This document shows, in pieces, positions 34,369-46,853 of a stretch of DNA of 64,000 bases. The position numbers were made by a program, and so were the translations under genes. The stretch lies in the NCBI GenBank assembly GCA_026545765.1, contig CM048840.1, positions 15,690,765 through 15,754,764 on the forward strand, in the 5' to 3' direction. Within the stretch, counting starts at the first letter, position 1. Every line of letters starts with the position of its first letter. Below the pieces are notes generated by a model. That model was not told the origin of the DNA. It ran no database searches and saw only the letters and a list, made by a program, of their open reading frames with translations. Source of the DNA: Plantago major. Taxonomy: Eukaryota > Streptophyta > Magnoliopsida > Lamiales > Plantaginaceae.

Positions 34369-34689
34369 TTCTGATGGTGTAGTGTTGGATAGAGAGAGAG
34401 AGTGTGTGGGTAATTTTTTTTTAGAGAGAGAAAGATGGTTGAGTGGTACATTTTTTTTTGTGATAGAGTGTGTTGTTTATTTGGGGTATTTATATAAAAG
34501 CTATTGATCGGTTTTGTGGTATTTCTGACCGGTTCTTTATTGTGAAAATCGGATTTTCCTATAGATTAGGAAAATCTTCCCTTTTACTATACTTACTCTT
34601 CCGTTATATGGAAGAACAAGGGAGTTTCCCGCTATTTTATTAACGTTTCGGGGGGATTTGGTGAATGTTGATAATTAAGGGTAGATCGT

Positions 34690-35180
34690 GCAAACAATAT
34701 GACCAGATTAGTGACGTTCCACGGGATCACTGTTTCTTGACATATAAGTTCGGCGGGTTTAAGAAAGTCTTATCAAGGTGATGTAGTTCCAAAAATATGA
34801 AACGAGAAAGAATGGGGAAGTTTGGAGGAAAGTATCCAATTCCCCGATTTTTGTTCGTACTTATGGCAGCAGGACTGATCTTATGAGGGCTGTTGTTATC
34901 GGTCCACCTGACACGCTTTATCACCATAGTTTGTTCTTCGACGACATATACTTGCCGTCGAACTATCCTGAAGAATGCAAGAGTTGAATCCTGGTGAGAG
35001 ACAGGTTCCCGATTTTAACATGTGGTTCGAACACCTGATCAGGTATAAGGATGGCTAAGGTTATAGTATTTCTGACGTTCTTTTTGCCATTTACAAGTCT
35101 TTCTTCGGCTCACAGCCTTACACCAAGGGTAGTAGCACGGAAAGGGCTCGATCTATGCATAATCGCGAGATGGATAACAG
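34690..35180 (+). pseudogene. E2 ubiquitin-conjugating enzyme pseudogene (PHO2/UBC24-like class)
   Basis: The frame from about 34,848 reads VRTYGSRTDLMRAVVIGPPD then TLYHHSLFFDDIYLPSNYPE, ending in a TGA (about 34,985). This is the N-terminal half of the UBC fold of large plant E2 enzymes related to UBC23/24/25. Upstream, QYDQISDVPRDHCFL (about 34,697-34,740) resembles the segment preceding the E2 domain, followed by stops. The HPN motif and catalytic cysteine are absent. Sequence after 34,990 (NMWFEHLIRYKD) is not recognised. It lies directly beside the Pack-MULE 2 duplication but outside the element. Confidence 0.6.
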
Positions 35181-36370
35181 TCGTCCCATTCTTCTGTACT
35201 AGCAGAATTGGATCCTACTAAGTAAATAAATAAAGCATTACAGGCATTTCAATACGAATAATCAATATTAATCATAATGACCATTTCAGGGAGACTTTGG
35301 TTCAATGAATTAGTATTACACCTCAAAATGGTACAAAGTATGAATACTAAACTTCAGGTTTGGTTAAAAATCAATGATATCGGTCGTCGGAGAAACGGTG
35401 TAGATTCCAGGTTCAAAAGTTCAGTATAATTGGAGACTGGACAGCGGAGATTTGGATGTATTGGAGTTGGAGGAGAGAAACAATCTAACTGCTTCAAGAA
35501 TTGTTTTACGCTTTTTCCTAATTTGTAACAGACTGGGACTTATTATATTGTTTAATTCAATATGAAACATCACGTACACTAACTGACTAAAGTGTAAAAG
35601 ATCTTAACCGCTACAACATTCCTTTGTTTCTCCTCGTTCTGTTACTCTGTGAACTTTGTGCTGATCCTAAGACAGTGGTGCTAATCGATAGCAATTAAAA
35701 TGCGCATATTGATCTTGATGGATGGTTCAATGATGTGGCTTTGCTTCCGTGAATCTTCTAAAGAATCCCCATTGCAAAGTTCATGGAATCGAATGGCATA
35801 AGCGCCTTACTAGCCACGCAGAAGTCAGAACATATTTCTGTCTGATAAAAGTAGCTTCAACTCCTAATCCTGCAATATGAGAAAATTAATCCTAGCTAGC
35901 CTCATTGGTAATCAATAGTCACGCAAGATTACAAGAACATTTAAACACCTTGTTCTCCTACAGACTTTTTTACCTTCTCCTTTTGCTGCCCTTGTCTTTT
36001 TTATTGGTTTTACTGCTGCTGTAGAAAGTAGATGTAGATTAGAAGCTTATCCTTGATGTTATAGAAACAGAACAAGGAGGAAGGAGTATCTTGGAGAGAT
36101 CTAGAGAGAAACCTGTAGGGAGAAATGTTGAGTTAGAGCACACTCAAACGCTGCATGATGCTCCTCATAATGGAAAACATCAGTGAGAAACTGTCACTTC
36201 CAATTTTCTTTCATTGATCGCTTCATTGTCATTTCAGAAGTTTCAGTTCCTCCTATTATGCGTTACAGAAAAACTGCTGTCCTGCATATTCAGGAAATAT
36301 TAAAACAGTGGCCGAATTTTGGTGAAAGACAACATCGGAAAACCAAAGACTGTCCAGAAAGTTACTAAGA
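35181..36370. other. Intergenic / 3' flank of the LRR pseudogene
   Basis: No recognisable coding sequence or transposon ends. It may include the former 3' UTR of the NLR relic on the minus strand. Confidence 0.5.
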
Positions 36371-38170
36371 TCATCCTAGATAGTTGATACTTGTAGCATT
36401 TCTTTGACATCTAATTGAGAAATACACATCTGCATTCGATTGACCACTTGATGAAAAAATGTAAGCATAATACTTACAGTTCCTGGAGAGTTGCTGACCA
36501 TCTACGCTGACATGTTGGATATGGGAAATTTTATGCCACTCGGAATCTTCATTGCCGAGACCAGTGCTTTGTTTCTTTCTGCACCTCTCTGCTAGCAATG
36601 GACATCCCAAAATGGCTAATGTATCTAATCTGATGAGCCTTCGCATGGCTTTCTCAGAGGGCAGATGCTTTATCTTTTTGCAGTTGTAAATATATAACCA
36701 TTCCAAATAAGACAAATCGCCTATCCACTCTGGCAAAACTTCAATTCCAAATTCGAACAATGATAACTCTGTTAGACCAGTGAGATACTGAATGTGATCC
36801 GGCACAGAGTCCCACTGCTCTTTCCCGTATATTTTTACAACGTCAAGAGAGCAGTTCTTCTCGAATAGATGATTGAGATGTTCATGGAAGGAAACTAAGT
36901 CTATTGAGTCTGAGACTTCACCAACTCTCAATCTCCGCAAACTCCGAAGACTGCAGATCTCCTTTGGGAAAACTATTAGTTTGGGAAACCCAGAAAGAAT
37001 CAAGTTATCAAGCCTTTTCATCTAAAAGCTCGAACTTGTAGAGAGGTGTGTAATCGAGTCATTTATATTAATACTCCAATACTGATAGATAAGAAAATGC
37101 AGGGCGCAGATCTTCCAGGTTATCTAATGCACACAAATCCAGTTCCTGGAGCGAAGAAGTGCATGACTCTAATAATTCACTTGGCAAATGTGTCAGTCTT
37201 GGGCAGTTATTGATGACCAGTTTCTGGAGTGAGGCGAGGCCCTGTGACTTTCCTCTTACGTATTCAATCGCCATTTCTGGGCAACCGGAGATAAATAATA
37301 TCTCAAGAGATTCAAGGGAATGCAAGTTAAGTTCTTCCAAAGTTTCACACCTCCTTATATCCAATTCTTTAAGAGATGGTGCATGCGGAACAAGAAAAAT
37401 TAAATCGGGGCACTTCTCTATACAAAAACTTGTGACATCTGGATTCTTCGCGAAAACTTCATTGGGAAAATAAAACAATCCCGACAAAGATTTGATTTTG
37501 ATAGACTGGAGATAGTTTGTGTTGCTACATACATCTGCCAAAACAAAATTGGAGCCCACATTATCCACTTCCAGTTTAAGGCACGGCAAATGACTCGAAT
37601 CACTACTCAACTTGGGGCATTTCTCAATTTCGAAGTATTTCAGGCATGGAAACGCTATAATTGCCCCCTCCACAGCTGCCCACCCAGTTAACTCTTGCAT
37701 GTACCACACCTTCAGCTCTTCTAGTGCTGGAAATACACTGACTGGTTCTTGGGGATTTACATTACCATGTCCATAGAACGAAAGGCCTATGGATTTCACA
37801 TTAGACAGGCCATCCAACTCGAAATACCTGAAGCGTCGAAGGTGGCCCAGTATTGGAACTTCTTCACACCGTTTGCAATTATAGAGTCTTATTTCGATCA
37901 TATTCTAAAGTGCTTCCGCAAGACCTTTACTGTTATTGTGTACTGCCGTCTCAAATGTCCATCGAGGGAAATTTTCGCCCCAGTAGCCTCTAATCTCTAA
38001 AGACTTCAAATTTACATGAGGCTGGAGGCCATCCAATACACTATTGTCTATTTCACCTGATTGATTTCACTCAAAAGTCAACCCATAAATGTTTGCTTTT
38101 CCTGACAAATCTGCTTCCTCAGCCTCTTTCTTGTCTTTCACCTTCTCAAGATTTTGAATCTCTAGTGACC
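36371..38170 (-). pseudogene. LRR-only relic of a second RGA-like NLR
   Basis: Minus-strand sequence paralogous to the LRR half of the intact NLR at 26.9-31.3 kb. It begins with SLEIQNLEKVKDKKEAEEAD (about 38,160) and continues through GLQPHVNLKSLEIRGYWGEN and CKRCEEVPILGHL to the C-terminal LRRs (about 36,490). Disruptions: TGA where the intact gene has Trp of FDWNQ (about 38,068), TAG at 37905-37907, TAA at 37068-37070 followed by a frameshift before the frame from 37,021. The CC and NB-ARC domains are missing, because the right edge (about 38,170) abuts retrotransposon sequence. The tandem LRR expansion of the intact gene is absent here. A GTAAGT donor at 36,477 matches the one in the intact paralogue. 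Confidence 0.9.
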
Positions 38171-39213
38171 TGTTTGTACTCTTGGTTTTTGGGTTTAAGG
38201 GGGAGTTCTTGGAGCTTGATATTGCCTTGTATTTTTCCTACTAACTGCTTTCAGGTTTTTGTGAAGAAAGGCAAGAATTAAGGGGGAGATTGAAAGTGCA
38301 ATTTATATTGCACTTGTTTTGTTAATTCGGTCTTTCTTCGTTTATTAACCGGTTCGACAATTGTAGTTGTTTTTCTATGGATATTTTGTAGGAAATAACA
38401 AGTTGGGCTACAACATAAGTTAATGGATCAAGATTGGTTAGCTTGAGCCTCAAGGAAGAAACCCAACGCAATCTGGAAGAGCTGGAAAGAATCCAAACGT
38501 GGTTTGGAAAGAGCTAGGCGCAGGATATTGTATAAGGAAAGAATTGGTGACGGCATGGACACTTGGAGAGAAAGAAGGAAATAAAGATCTTGAGATATCC
38601 AAATAAGGAAGATTTCCTTCTGGAAGAAAACGTAAAGAAGGAACAGGATCAGCGTTCTTCTTACGCGCTCTGAGCATAAAGAAGAAGGACCAAGCGGCGT
38701 TCTGTTCTCTTGAGCAGGCTGCACTTATATATATACAAGAAGAATGCTCACAAGAAAACTAATCATCTCGAGCGTATCAATTCACAACATATTGAGAGAT
38801 AGTTTTTCTTGTCTTTACTAGACTTTTATTTCGGTGTCACTTGTGAGTGTTCTCTAAAGATTGAGAATTACTCTAGTATCATTGAACTAGAATAGGTTTT
38901 TCTTGTCTGTTCTAGGTCTAGTTTTCCGTAAGTTTAATCAATCATCTGTGATTGATTTAAATTTCTTTTTGTAATTCTACTTTTCATATCTAGTAGAAAT
39001 TTCGCCTACGGCACCGTCGGTATCTTTATATACCGGCTTGATTAATTTTGTGTTCAGTTTTATTCCGCTGCACTTTACTGATTTTTGTCGATCACAGTTT
39101 ACTGTTGTCGTAGTTTAGTTGAACACTGTTCACTGTTGTCGTAACGGTGTTGACTTAACATCAATAGTCAACATCGTTCAAAACTGTCCAGAAGTACCAA
39201 TCCCGGTCCTACA
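38171..39213 (+). mobile_element. 3' end and LTR of a Ty1/copia-type retrotransposon (truncated)
   Basis: Two polypurine-tract-like motifs (TTAAGGGGGAGTT near 38,198 and ATTAAGGGGGAGAT at 38,277-38,290) precede a presumed LTR at 38291-39213. This LTR (923 bp) begins TGAAAGTGCAA and ends CGGTCCTACA. The TG…CA termini and the GGGGGA tract directly before the LTR are typical of plant copia elements. Internal coding sequence is missing; the left edge joins the NLR relic, and the right edge is where the Sirevirus-like element is inserted. Confidence 0.7.
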
Positions 39214-39214
39214 G

Positions 39215-40881
39215 TGTTGGTCCAGATAACGGCAAAGTAAAAGACTAGAGGGGGGGGGGGGGGGAGTGAATAGTCTTTTAAAACTTTTGTCGATAAAAAC
39301 TATTTCTCAGATATCTGTGTAGATATCTGATACTTAGATTCAGAGCGCGGAAGACTTAAGATAGATAAGTGCAGAAACAGTTAAAGTGTGTGTGTGTGTT
39401 GCTGAAATGTAAGTACAGAAAAGTAAATAACACAGCAAGTATAGTGGTATCTGGAGGTGGCGCAATCCTCCAACTAATCCACTTCGGTCTTCCAAAGACC
39501 TAGAATTCACTAGAATAGATAATTGAGGTCACCTTACAAAAATCCTATTCTAAGATTCCTTAAACAAATGGTTCCCAACCAAATGTTCTAATTTGTTCCC
39601 CGGCTTTCACAGCCAAGTACTTCCTGTACTCAGAAACCTTTTTGAGCTATTCCCTAACTTCCAAAGCTAAGTACTTCATGTGCTCAATAACCTTGGAGTT
39701 ATTCCTTAGTTTCTCAAACTAAGTACTTCCTGTACTCCACGCCAGTGATGGTGTTGGTTTTTGGTTTGAGTTGTCAGATGAGCTTCTTTGTTAACTTTTC
39801 AGTTAATCAGATAGCTCTGTGAATCAAGTATACTTAATACACTTTTCAATGTATGGTATCTTGTTCTTTTTACTGACCCAAGTCTTAGATAAATGTTCAA
39901 GAGAATGAATCTCAGATACTTGATCTTTTGATTCAACTCTTTCACAGATAGCTGTGCTTGTTTAGGATCAGGACACTTAGAACTTTAGTGCTACTTAAGA
40001 TCAGGAGCTTTGGTCGCAACAGAAAGCTTTGAGGATAAGTAGTTTGCTTGAGAGAATATGTTCGTGTAAATGTTGTTCAGTTCAGCGTGTCTTTTCAAGC
40101 AGTCTAAGTGTTGATATTTATAGATGAATTTGAATGCCGTTGAATAGTATCCATTAGGCTTAAATCAAATTCAAACTATTGATATCTGTGTATAGTACTG
40201 TAGCAGGTTTGTCTTCTTCTTCAGAAGGTACCGTTGCTTTTGTTCAGACATCTATGTCCGTGCATTAAATGCATTTGTACTATACTTTTTGTCTTGTAGT
40301 GCCAACGGAACTATGCTTTGTATCAGAGACTTAACTTTATCAGTTTTCTCTGAGTTTTAGCACGTCCTTACCTTTAACTTCAGATACCACTTTTATTAAA
40401 ACAAATTTGTTTGCAATATATATTTCTTTATCAGAAATGTGGTTTAAAGCTTCAAGGTATTTGAGTGTAGATATCTGTGGACACTTTCCTTGTTTTCCAG
40501 ATGGACCTCTTGACTTCTCAGATATCTCTTGTGACATGATTTGTTTAGCAATCATTCGCGTCTTCAAGAAATCTGGCCAAGGTATCTGCAAAACTATTTC
40601 AGTAATCTTGTGCAGTTTCTTCAAATCTTCAATGTCGTTGAACTTGTTTAGCTTAGATGTCTTCTTCTTGGTCTTCTCTTGATAAAATAAAAATTACATT
40701 TTGAGACCTAACATCCTATACAAGATTAGCTAGACTATCATACTTAGTGGGTTTCCTCTTTTACAATGTTCAAGTGAACCAAGAGTATTAATCACCTTTC
40801 TGAGACTAAGATAAGTCATCATGTTGCTGATCAAAATCTAAACAGATATTTCTAACAAAATATCTAACAAATTTCCTAACA
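39215..40881 (-). repeat. 3' LTR of the minus Sirevirus-like copy
   Basis: LTR of 1,667 bp. Read on the minus strand it starts TGTTAGGAAATTTGTTAG and ends CTGGACCAACA. It is preceded by an AAAAAGGGGGAAA polypurine tract. It contains a G15 run on the plus strand at 39250-39264 and many AGATATCT palindromes. It is homologous to 51480-53183. Confidence 0.92.
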
Positions 40882-41258
40882 AATTTCCCCCTTTTTGATC
40901 AGTCAACGATGACTATCTGACCTATTAAAAATTCTGGATGAGTGAACAATCCAACACTTAATCATTTCTTAAGATTTTTCAATTCATTCAATTAAGTGCA
41001 GAAAGTAAACATCAACCAAATCACAAGGTGTGATCTTTGCTGACAAGTTATCTTTTATAGAATACTATCTGAGAGTAAGTTCTTCAGATAAGTTACAAAG
41101 AAAGATTACAGATAACTTCAATACATAAAATAAGTTTAGCTCAGTCAGCAAAAATACAACAAAAGAAAAAATAGTAAATTAGGACAACAGGAGTAGCCAA
41201 GCTCCAAGTAAACATCCTAATAGACTAGTCTTCAAGTCTTCAACAGTAGTTCTATGGA

Positions 41259-44200
41259 TCAGTCTGCAAATTTCCTATCTCCAAACCTTTTGATGTCATC
41301 AGAATAATCATAGAGAAGTGTTCTGACGAGCATCTCAGTGTCTCTGGCAAATCCACAGACCTCTTTGTAGGTTTTGGTAGGATTTTTCTTGACAAAATGT
41401 TTGACCCACAGATACTTTCCCCACTTCCAGGCATGCTCTATTCTGATATCTGAAAGCTTGAAGTATTCGTAGATAATCCTCAGATATCTGATGTCACCCT
41501 TGTATTGATCTTCAGTTAGATAGAACGACTCATAGGGTTCCACAGCGAGTCTTGCTCTTGTGCTGTTCTGTGATATTCGTAATTCGCACATCATCGGCTT
41601 TCCATATGGACATTCATCGAGAGGTCCTTTCTCATGGCTTGATTCTCTTGACAACTTCAAAATCCAACCAGGCTTTAATGTGATTGGTGTTGATCAAGGT
41701 TGGCTTATCTTTTCTCCATGCCATAAGTTGTTTATGGATTGGTTCTGGAAATCTTGAATTTACCAGTAGATGCTTAAGTTCTAGAATCCAATAGCCATTT
41801 TTCTGATTGATGCACCTGTAGACAGAGGAATCATTGTCATTCTTCACATACTCTATTTTGGCTTCTTCTGGCCTGAGTGGAAGTTGACTTTGTCTTTGCT
41901 CAGCTCTCCGTCTGTTCCTTCTCTGTCTTGAATTCTCTTTGGGGTTGTTGCTTGAAGAACCACCCTGGATAGACTTGGTATTTCCAGAGGGTGTTTTAGG
42001 CGCTAGGGCTTTGCGACTATGGGCTCGATTAGGCTTTCAATTTTCCTTTTTCTGTGAAGAGGAGCTTCATCTTTATCAGTTTCCTCATCATCATCAAGAT
42101 CAAATCTTGTGAGAGTTTTACAGCCTTCTTCATTGCCCAGGGACTTGATTTGGCCTTCTTCTTTTTCTTCAGAAGATTCATCAATCCCTTTAACTTGTCT
42201 TATCCTTGGAGCCTTGGTACTCCTTGGAGGTTTCTGTGCCATGGCCCTTGTTATCATTGTAGTTCCTTCAGTAGGTTTCTAGGAAGCAACTACTATTTGC
42301 AAAGCAGCTTGGCTTGAGGAGGGTTCATTGATTCTGAGTGGTGGCTGGGAAGTTTTCATGTTTCTTCTTCCTCTCTGAGCCGCACTACCTCAGTTTCTTC
42401 TTGTTTTCTTCTCCTTCTTCCCATTCCCCCTGACTTTGAGGTCCAGATTTGTACACTCTTTCCCCCCTTAGTCATTGTTGGCTGACTCAGTCTCATAAAA
42501 GAATCTGAGAGAGAGTCAAAATGCCCTTGTAAATAATTGTAGGCAGTGACCAACTTCTGAAGTTCGGCTTTGAGCTCCTGATTTTGCTTGATAAGTCCAT
42601 TGTCCTTATCAGTGAGCTCTTGATGGGCCTAGGATGGCATCTGCTTTTCAATGATCTAACTTGCCTCTTGGAAAGCTTTTTCACTAAAGACGCATCATCG
42701 TCCCTTATCATTCCCAGATCTTTCGAGCAATGACTATGCTAGTTGTTCTCTGAGTGATGAGCTCAGTGAACTTTTTCATTTCAGAGGGTACAGAGGCAAT
42801 TACTTCCTTGTTCTGTGAAGACAACTCCTTTTTCAGATGAGCCAGTACTTGGTATCTGTTCATGTATTCATGGGAGTGGACATTTGGCAGTTTGCTAAAA
42901 GTTTCAGGAGCAATCAGTTTCCTTTTCAAGTGTGAAACCGCTAGATGTTCATTGCGGTGTTCTGCCAAAGTCTTGTCTTCTTCATCATCTGAGTAATCAG
43001 CCCAGTGATCTTCATCCTCTTGGACATTCTCATCGATTGTGTCGAGTCCAGCAACCATCTCAGAGATTGGTTTCTTCCCTTTTTGGGAGGAGGATGGTAC
43101 TTCTTTTGAAGATGATGCAGCCTTAGCATCATGCTTAATTTCAGATACTTCTTCAGTATCGAGTTCTTTGGTGATGGCATTTACAGCATCCTATAGCTCT
43201 TTAACCTCAGAGTAAGCAATCATCTCTTGCAGATATTGATCTTGTAGTTGGTCAAGCTTGTCTCTGGATTTAGCTATCTGGTCTTCCAGTTGAAGATGGA
43301 GCTGTTGTTCTTCTTCCAACAATTGTCTGAGTTGAGCAGTTCTGGATTGAGTATTCAACAATTTCTGAGCGATTTCCTCAGAATCCTCAACTACTTGTTC
43401 AGTAAAAACCTTTTGTTGGGAAGATGGATGAGTTGACTTTTGAGGAGATGGAGACGGAGATTTACGCTTTCCTCTCGGTTGCTTTTCAATGAGGCATGAT
43501 TTCTTTGTGGAATTCCTCCGGTCCCCGGTGCAGGGGCATCATCATCATCCTTTTTGTCCGTGTCATCCTTTTGGTGATGGTCAGTGGGAGGTTCATCGAA
43601 GTCGTTTTCGTTTATCTCTTCCTCCTCATCATCTTCAAATACAAGATTGATCACTTCAGGAATAGTGATCTTCTACCCATTAACTTCTTCTTGTTCAGAA
43701 GGTATAAATTGTAGAGTCTGGGGCAGAACTGGTTTGAATGCCATCTTTAATCTTGTCTGACCATCTGCATGTTCAAAGGCTTGTATCAAACTGTGCGCCA
43801 CTTCTCTGGAGAAATCCTTATGCAATAGAGTCGCAACTGTGTACTGTTAGGTAGGGAACATTGCATGGATATACGTCTCCAAGTCAAGAGTTCGTGCTCG
43901 TCTGGTTGGTTGATCTGTGATTCTCAATATTTCAGAGAGATCAGAGCACCTTAACCTTTGCCATTTCTTGAAGCATTGAATATGCTTTGGCAGGGTTTGA
44001 GCTTTGAAGAAGGGAAGTAGGTCCCTTTTCTCATCATTGGGAGCCTGCTTTGCACTTGTTTGAGCCTGAAAGAAAGAGTTTTGAGTGAGCTTCAAAACTT
44101 TTGTAGATATCTGAGTAGAAGTGTAGTTTAGTTTCTGAGTTACCTGAGTAAGTACTTCAGGCTCAGAGACTTGTGCTACTGAGACAATTGGTGTCTCAGA

Positions 44201-46853
44201 TATCTTGTTGTGAGGTGGAGACTTGGAAGTCTGGTCCTCATCAACCTTTCTTTCTTGAACCTGAGAATTAAGATTAATACAATACTTAGGAAATTACTTG
44301 AAAGAATTTGTGCAAAAATGCTTTAATGAGTTCTGAGTTTTGGACTTACTTCCTCAATAGGAAGCTCAGAGTCATTTTTCTCAGAAACTTTCTCAGTTTC
44401 TGGTATTCTTTCATGTGATGTTGCCTTGGGAGCTTCATCAATTTTCATTGATGCAGGGGATGTCGCAACTTTTTCCCTTTGCATTTCTACTTTTGAATGT
44501 GCCTGTAAGTAGAAAGTATTGAATATTTTAGAAGAAGTTTAAGATAACCCATGATGAAGAATACTTATCACTGATTTTTCATGTACCTTCATGCTAGAAG
44601 GCTCAATGATGTGTTCTTCAGAAACCTTGTCGTCTGGTTCGTCTCGCATTTCGCCTTATCTTCCTCTTTCTCAGTTGGAGCCTGTTAGAAACATTTACTT
44701 TAAATGATTAAGCACATAGACAAATGACTGAAAAGTGTTATCTTAAGAATCAATTATCACCTGTGGTACAGGCTCAGATTTCTTAAGAGGCGAGGTTGGG
44801 GTAACCTCCTTCTCAGTTTCTGAGGCAAGCTTTCCAGCTTCCTCTTGTTTCTGTGTTTCTAACTCAGCCTGTAACAAAGAATTTTTATATAAGTAACAAG
44901 ATATACAAGCATAAAAATTTTCACAAGGTAGGAGTTAAACCATTCAGCTACCTGAGCATTGTCAGGCTGATTGGTCTCTGGAACTTGTGACCCTTTTATA
45001 CTTTGGTCTTCTTGTTCCAGTACAGCTTCTTTGTTTGATGTTTTAGGTACTTCACACCTTTCCTGAGTGTGAAACTCAGTTGCCTCCCCTGGTTGATCAT
45101 ACTGAGTGGATGTCTCAGTTTGATCCCTCTTGTCGAGTTGGGGAACCTGCTCTTTTGCAGGATTTTCTTCAGCGTGTTGTAATGCTGGTAATTCGAAATG
45201 GAGTTCATTTAACATTTCATCAACCACTTGTGGCTGTTGTGTTTGTTGTGTTTGTGGTTGTTGTGGTTGTCTGGAAGCAGAAGATCGGTCAGTAGAGTGT
45301 TCTTCCAGATTTTTAGATGTGGCATTTTCATCAGCATCTGCCAGCACTAAATTACCACTCATCAGGGCTTCTTGAAGTTGTGCGTAAGAAACGTTCCCTG
45401 ATGATGTGTTTGCAACCTTAACTATAGGTGCTTGTTCAGCAACCTGAGGTGTATGTTCTTCTTCAGAAACCTTATCACCAGTTACTGTTATAGTAACCTT
45501 AGCCCTCTTTGTTCTTTCTAGGACTTGAGAGATGACTAGTTCATAATCTTCATCGTCAGAGCTCTCATCAGCATTGGGAACTGATTGGTCCATTACTCCT
45601 GCGATTTCTGCAGATGGGGCTTGGTGCTTTTCACCTATTTTGGCAGCATTAATAAGGTCATCAGCAAGGCATTCTGCATTAGTCGCAACATTTCTGAACG
45701 CACTTTCTCTTCTACTTCTACTTCATGAGTTGATGACTATTTTGCAGCATTGATGAGTTGATCTGCCTTTATCAGTTCATCGGCAAGGCCTACAGATATC
45801 TCTGAATCGACAACCTCAATGGGTGTGTCTTCTGATTTGCCAGCAGACTTCTTTCTTGAAGTTCTGGGCTTTTTGGTCGCAACCTTTTCTTCAGATACCT
45901 TTTCAGACTTTCGCTTCTTAGAACCTTTCTGAGACCCAGTAACCTTTTTCATCAAGTTTGTATACTCATATTTGTAGAGTAGGTTACTGTTGGCTATTTC
46001 AGCCGTCTCTCTGAGCTCAATGCCAAGCTTCTCCAAAGAAGTAGCATATCTTGAGCCATAGCCTCATGGCCTTTAGCTCAGCTAGTCCTTTGGCGATCTT
46101 AGGCTCAAGCCTTGAATCTTCTTCACAAACTTCATGAAGGCGTATTTTCCCGATTAAAAGGTTTTCCGGCCTTTTGTCTTGTTGATTCAGCAAGAACATC
46201 ATGATCCATCGTTCTTGGCTTATCGGTCAGCACCTCCTTAGACCATCAAAGCATCATGAAGAATGCAAGCCATACATCCCATCGATGAACCATCGATGTC
46301 CGGTTCGGATGTCGAAGCTTGAACTCAGTGGGTGTATCTGATTTTTCAAGATCACACACGTCACTGTACAATTGTTTAACACCTTCAAGGAGATCATCAT
46401 CCTTGGTGTTTATTTCAAAATCCTTTCCAAGATTTTGAAACTCAAACAACTTACAGAAAGTTGTTAAGTCCAGAAGGATTTCCTTTCCTTGGACTGAGGT
46501 TTTGACAGACACTATTGCAGTGCCTTCAGAAACACAGGAAATTATCCTGGAGTTGTTGTAGAATTCCAACACATCAAGTGATGAAATTCCACTTGGGCGA
46601 GCAGATAGAAAACCCTTGATTTGTGCCTTTTCAAGCATGTCAAGAATCGACTTTACGTCTGTTCTCTCTATTGCAGCGTGAGGTATTCCTCAACCATGGC
46701 ACCACCCCAAATCATTACGTGATTTGAAGTCCAATGGTCGTGATTAAAATCTCCTACCAGTCGGTTGTTCACAATAACCAACTCTGGTGCTTGCTTTTCA
46801 GCATTACCAGTGGAGGATTGAGATTTCTGTGTGGAAGAATTCTTTGGGGCCAT
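41259..46853 (-). pseudogene. Third coding region of the minus Sirevirus-like copy, with introns
   Basis: It starts MAPKNSSTQKSQSSTGNAEK at 46,853. The N-terminal part (VEEYLT…, SSLDVLEFYNN, VQGKEILLDLTTFCKLFEFQ) resembles the 'putative plant transposon protein' domain found in extra ORFs of plant retroelements. A Lys-rich tract (GSKKRKSEKVSEEK, ~45.9 kb) and Glu/Gln-rich linker follow. Next are small exons separated by GT-AG introns at 44869-44951, 44682-44760, 44503-44586, 44261-44349 and 44066-44143. A coiled-coil-like region lies at about 43.2-43.4 kb, and a C-terminal part ends YDYSDDIKRFGDRKFAD (41,259). Stops and frameshifts occur outside the introns, so this copy is not functional. 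Function unknown; often called env-like by position only. Confidence 0.72.
44682..44760 (-). other. 79-bp intron present here, precisely absent in the plus copy
   Basis: On the minus strand …CCTGTACCACAG is followed by GTGATAATTG…TTTCTAACAG and then GCTCCAACTGAG. The plus copy reads CCTGTGCCACGGGCTCCAAC at about 61,993-62,012, with nothing between the two exon edges. Stops occur inside the 79 bp in frame, and a CTTAATC branch-point-like motif lies near the 3' side. Confidence 0.88.

Larger units (their letters stand above)
31883..34598 (-). mobile_element. Pack-MULE copy 2 (Mutator-like, non-autonomous, 2.72 kb)
   Basis: Flanked by a perfect 9-bp duplication TTCCGTTAT (31874-31882 and 34599-34607). 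The ends match those of Pack-MULE 1: the right end read inward (GAGTAAGTATAGTAAAAGGG…) is nearly identical to the left end of copy 1, and the left end (GCCAAAGTCTTGGAAAA…) to the right end of copy 1. The two copies therefore lie in opposite orientation. Inside, from the right end, are a TATA-like and CT-rich leader, a captured AXS-like gene portion with an intron relic, and a long GTTTTAAG repeat array. No transposase is seen. Confidence 0.92.

Noticed and set aside
45080-45375. Plus-strand Val/Cys-rich frames opposite the third ORF
   Set aside because: Antisense of a Gln/Pro-rich repeat (CAACAACCA) in the element; no independent evidence.
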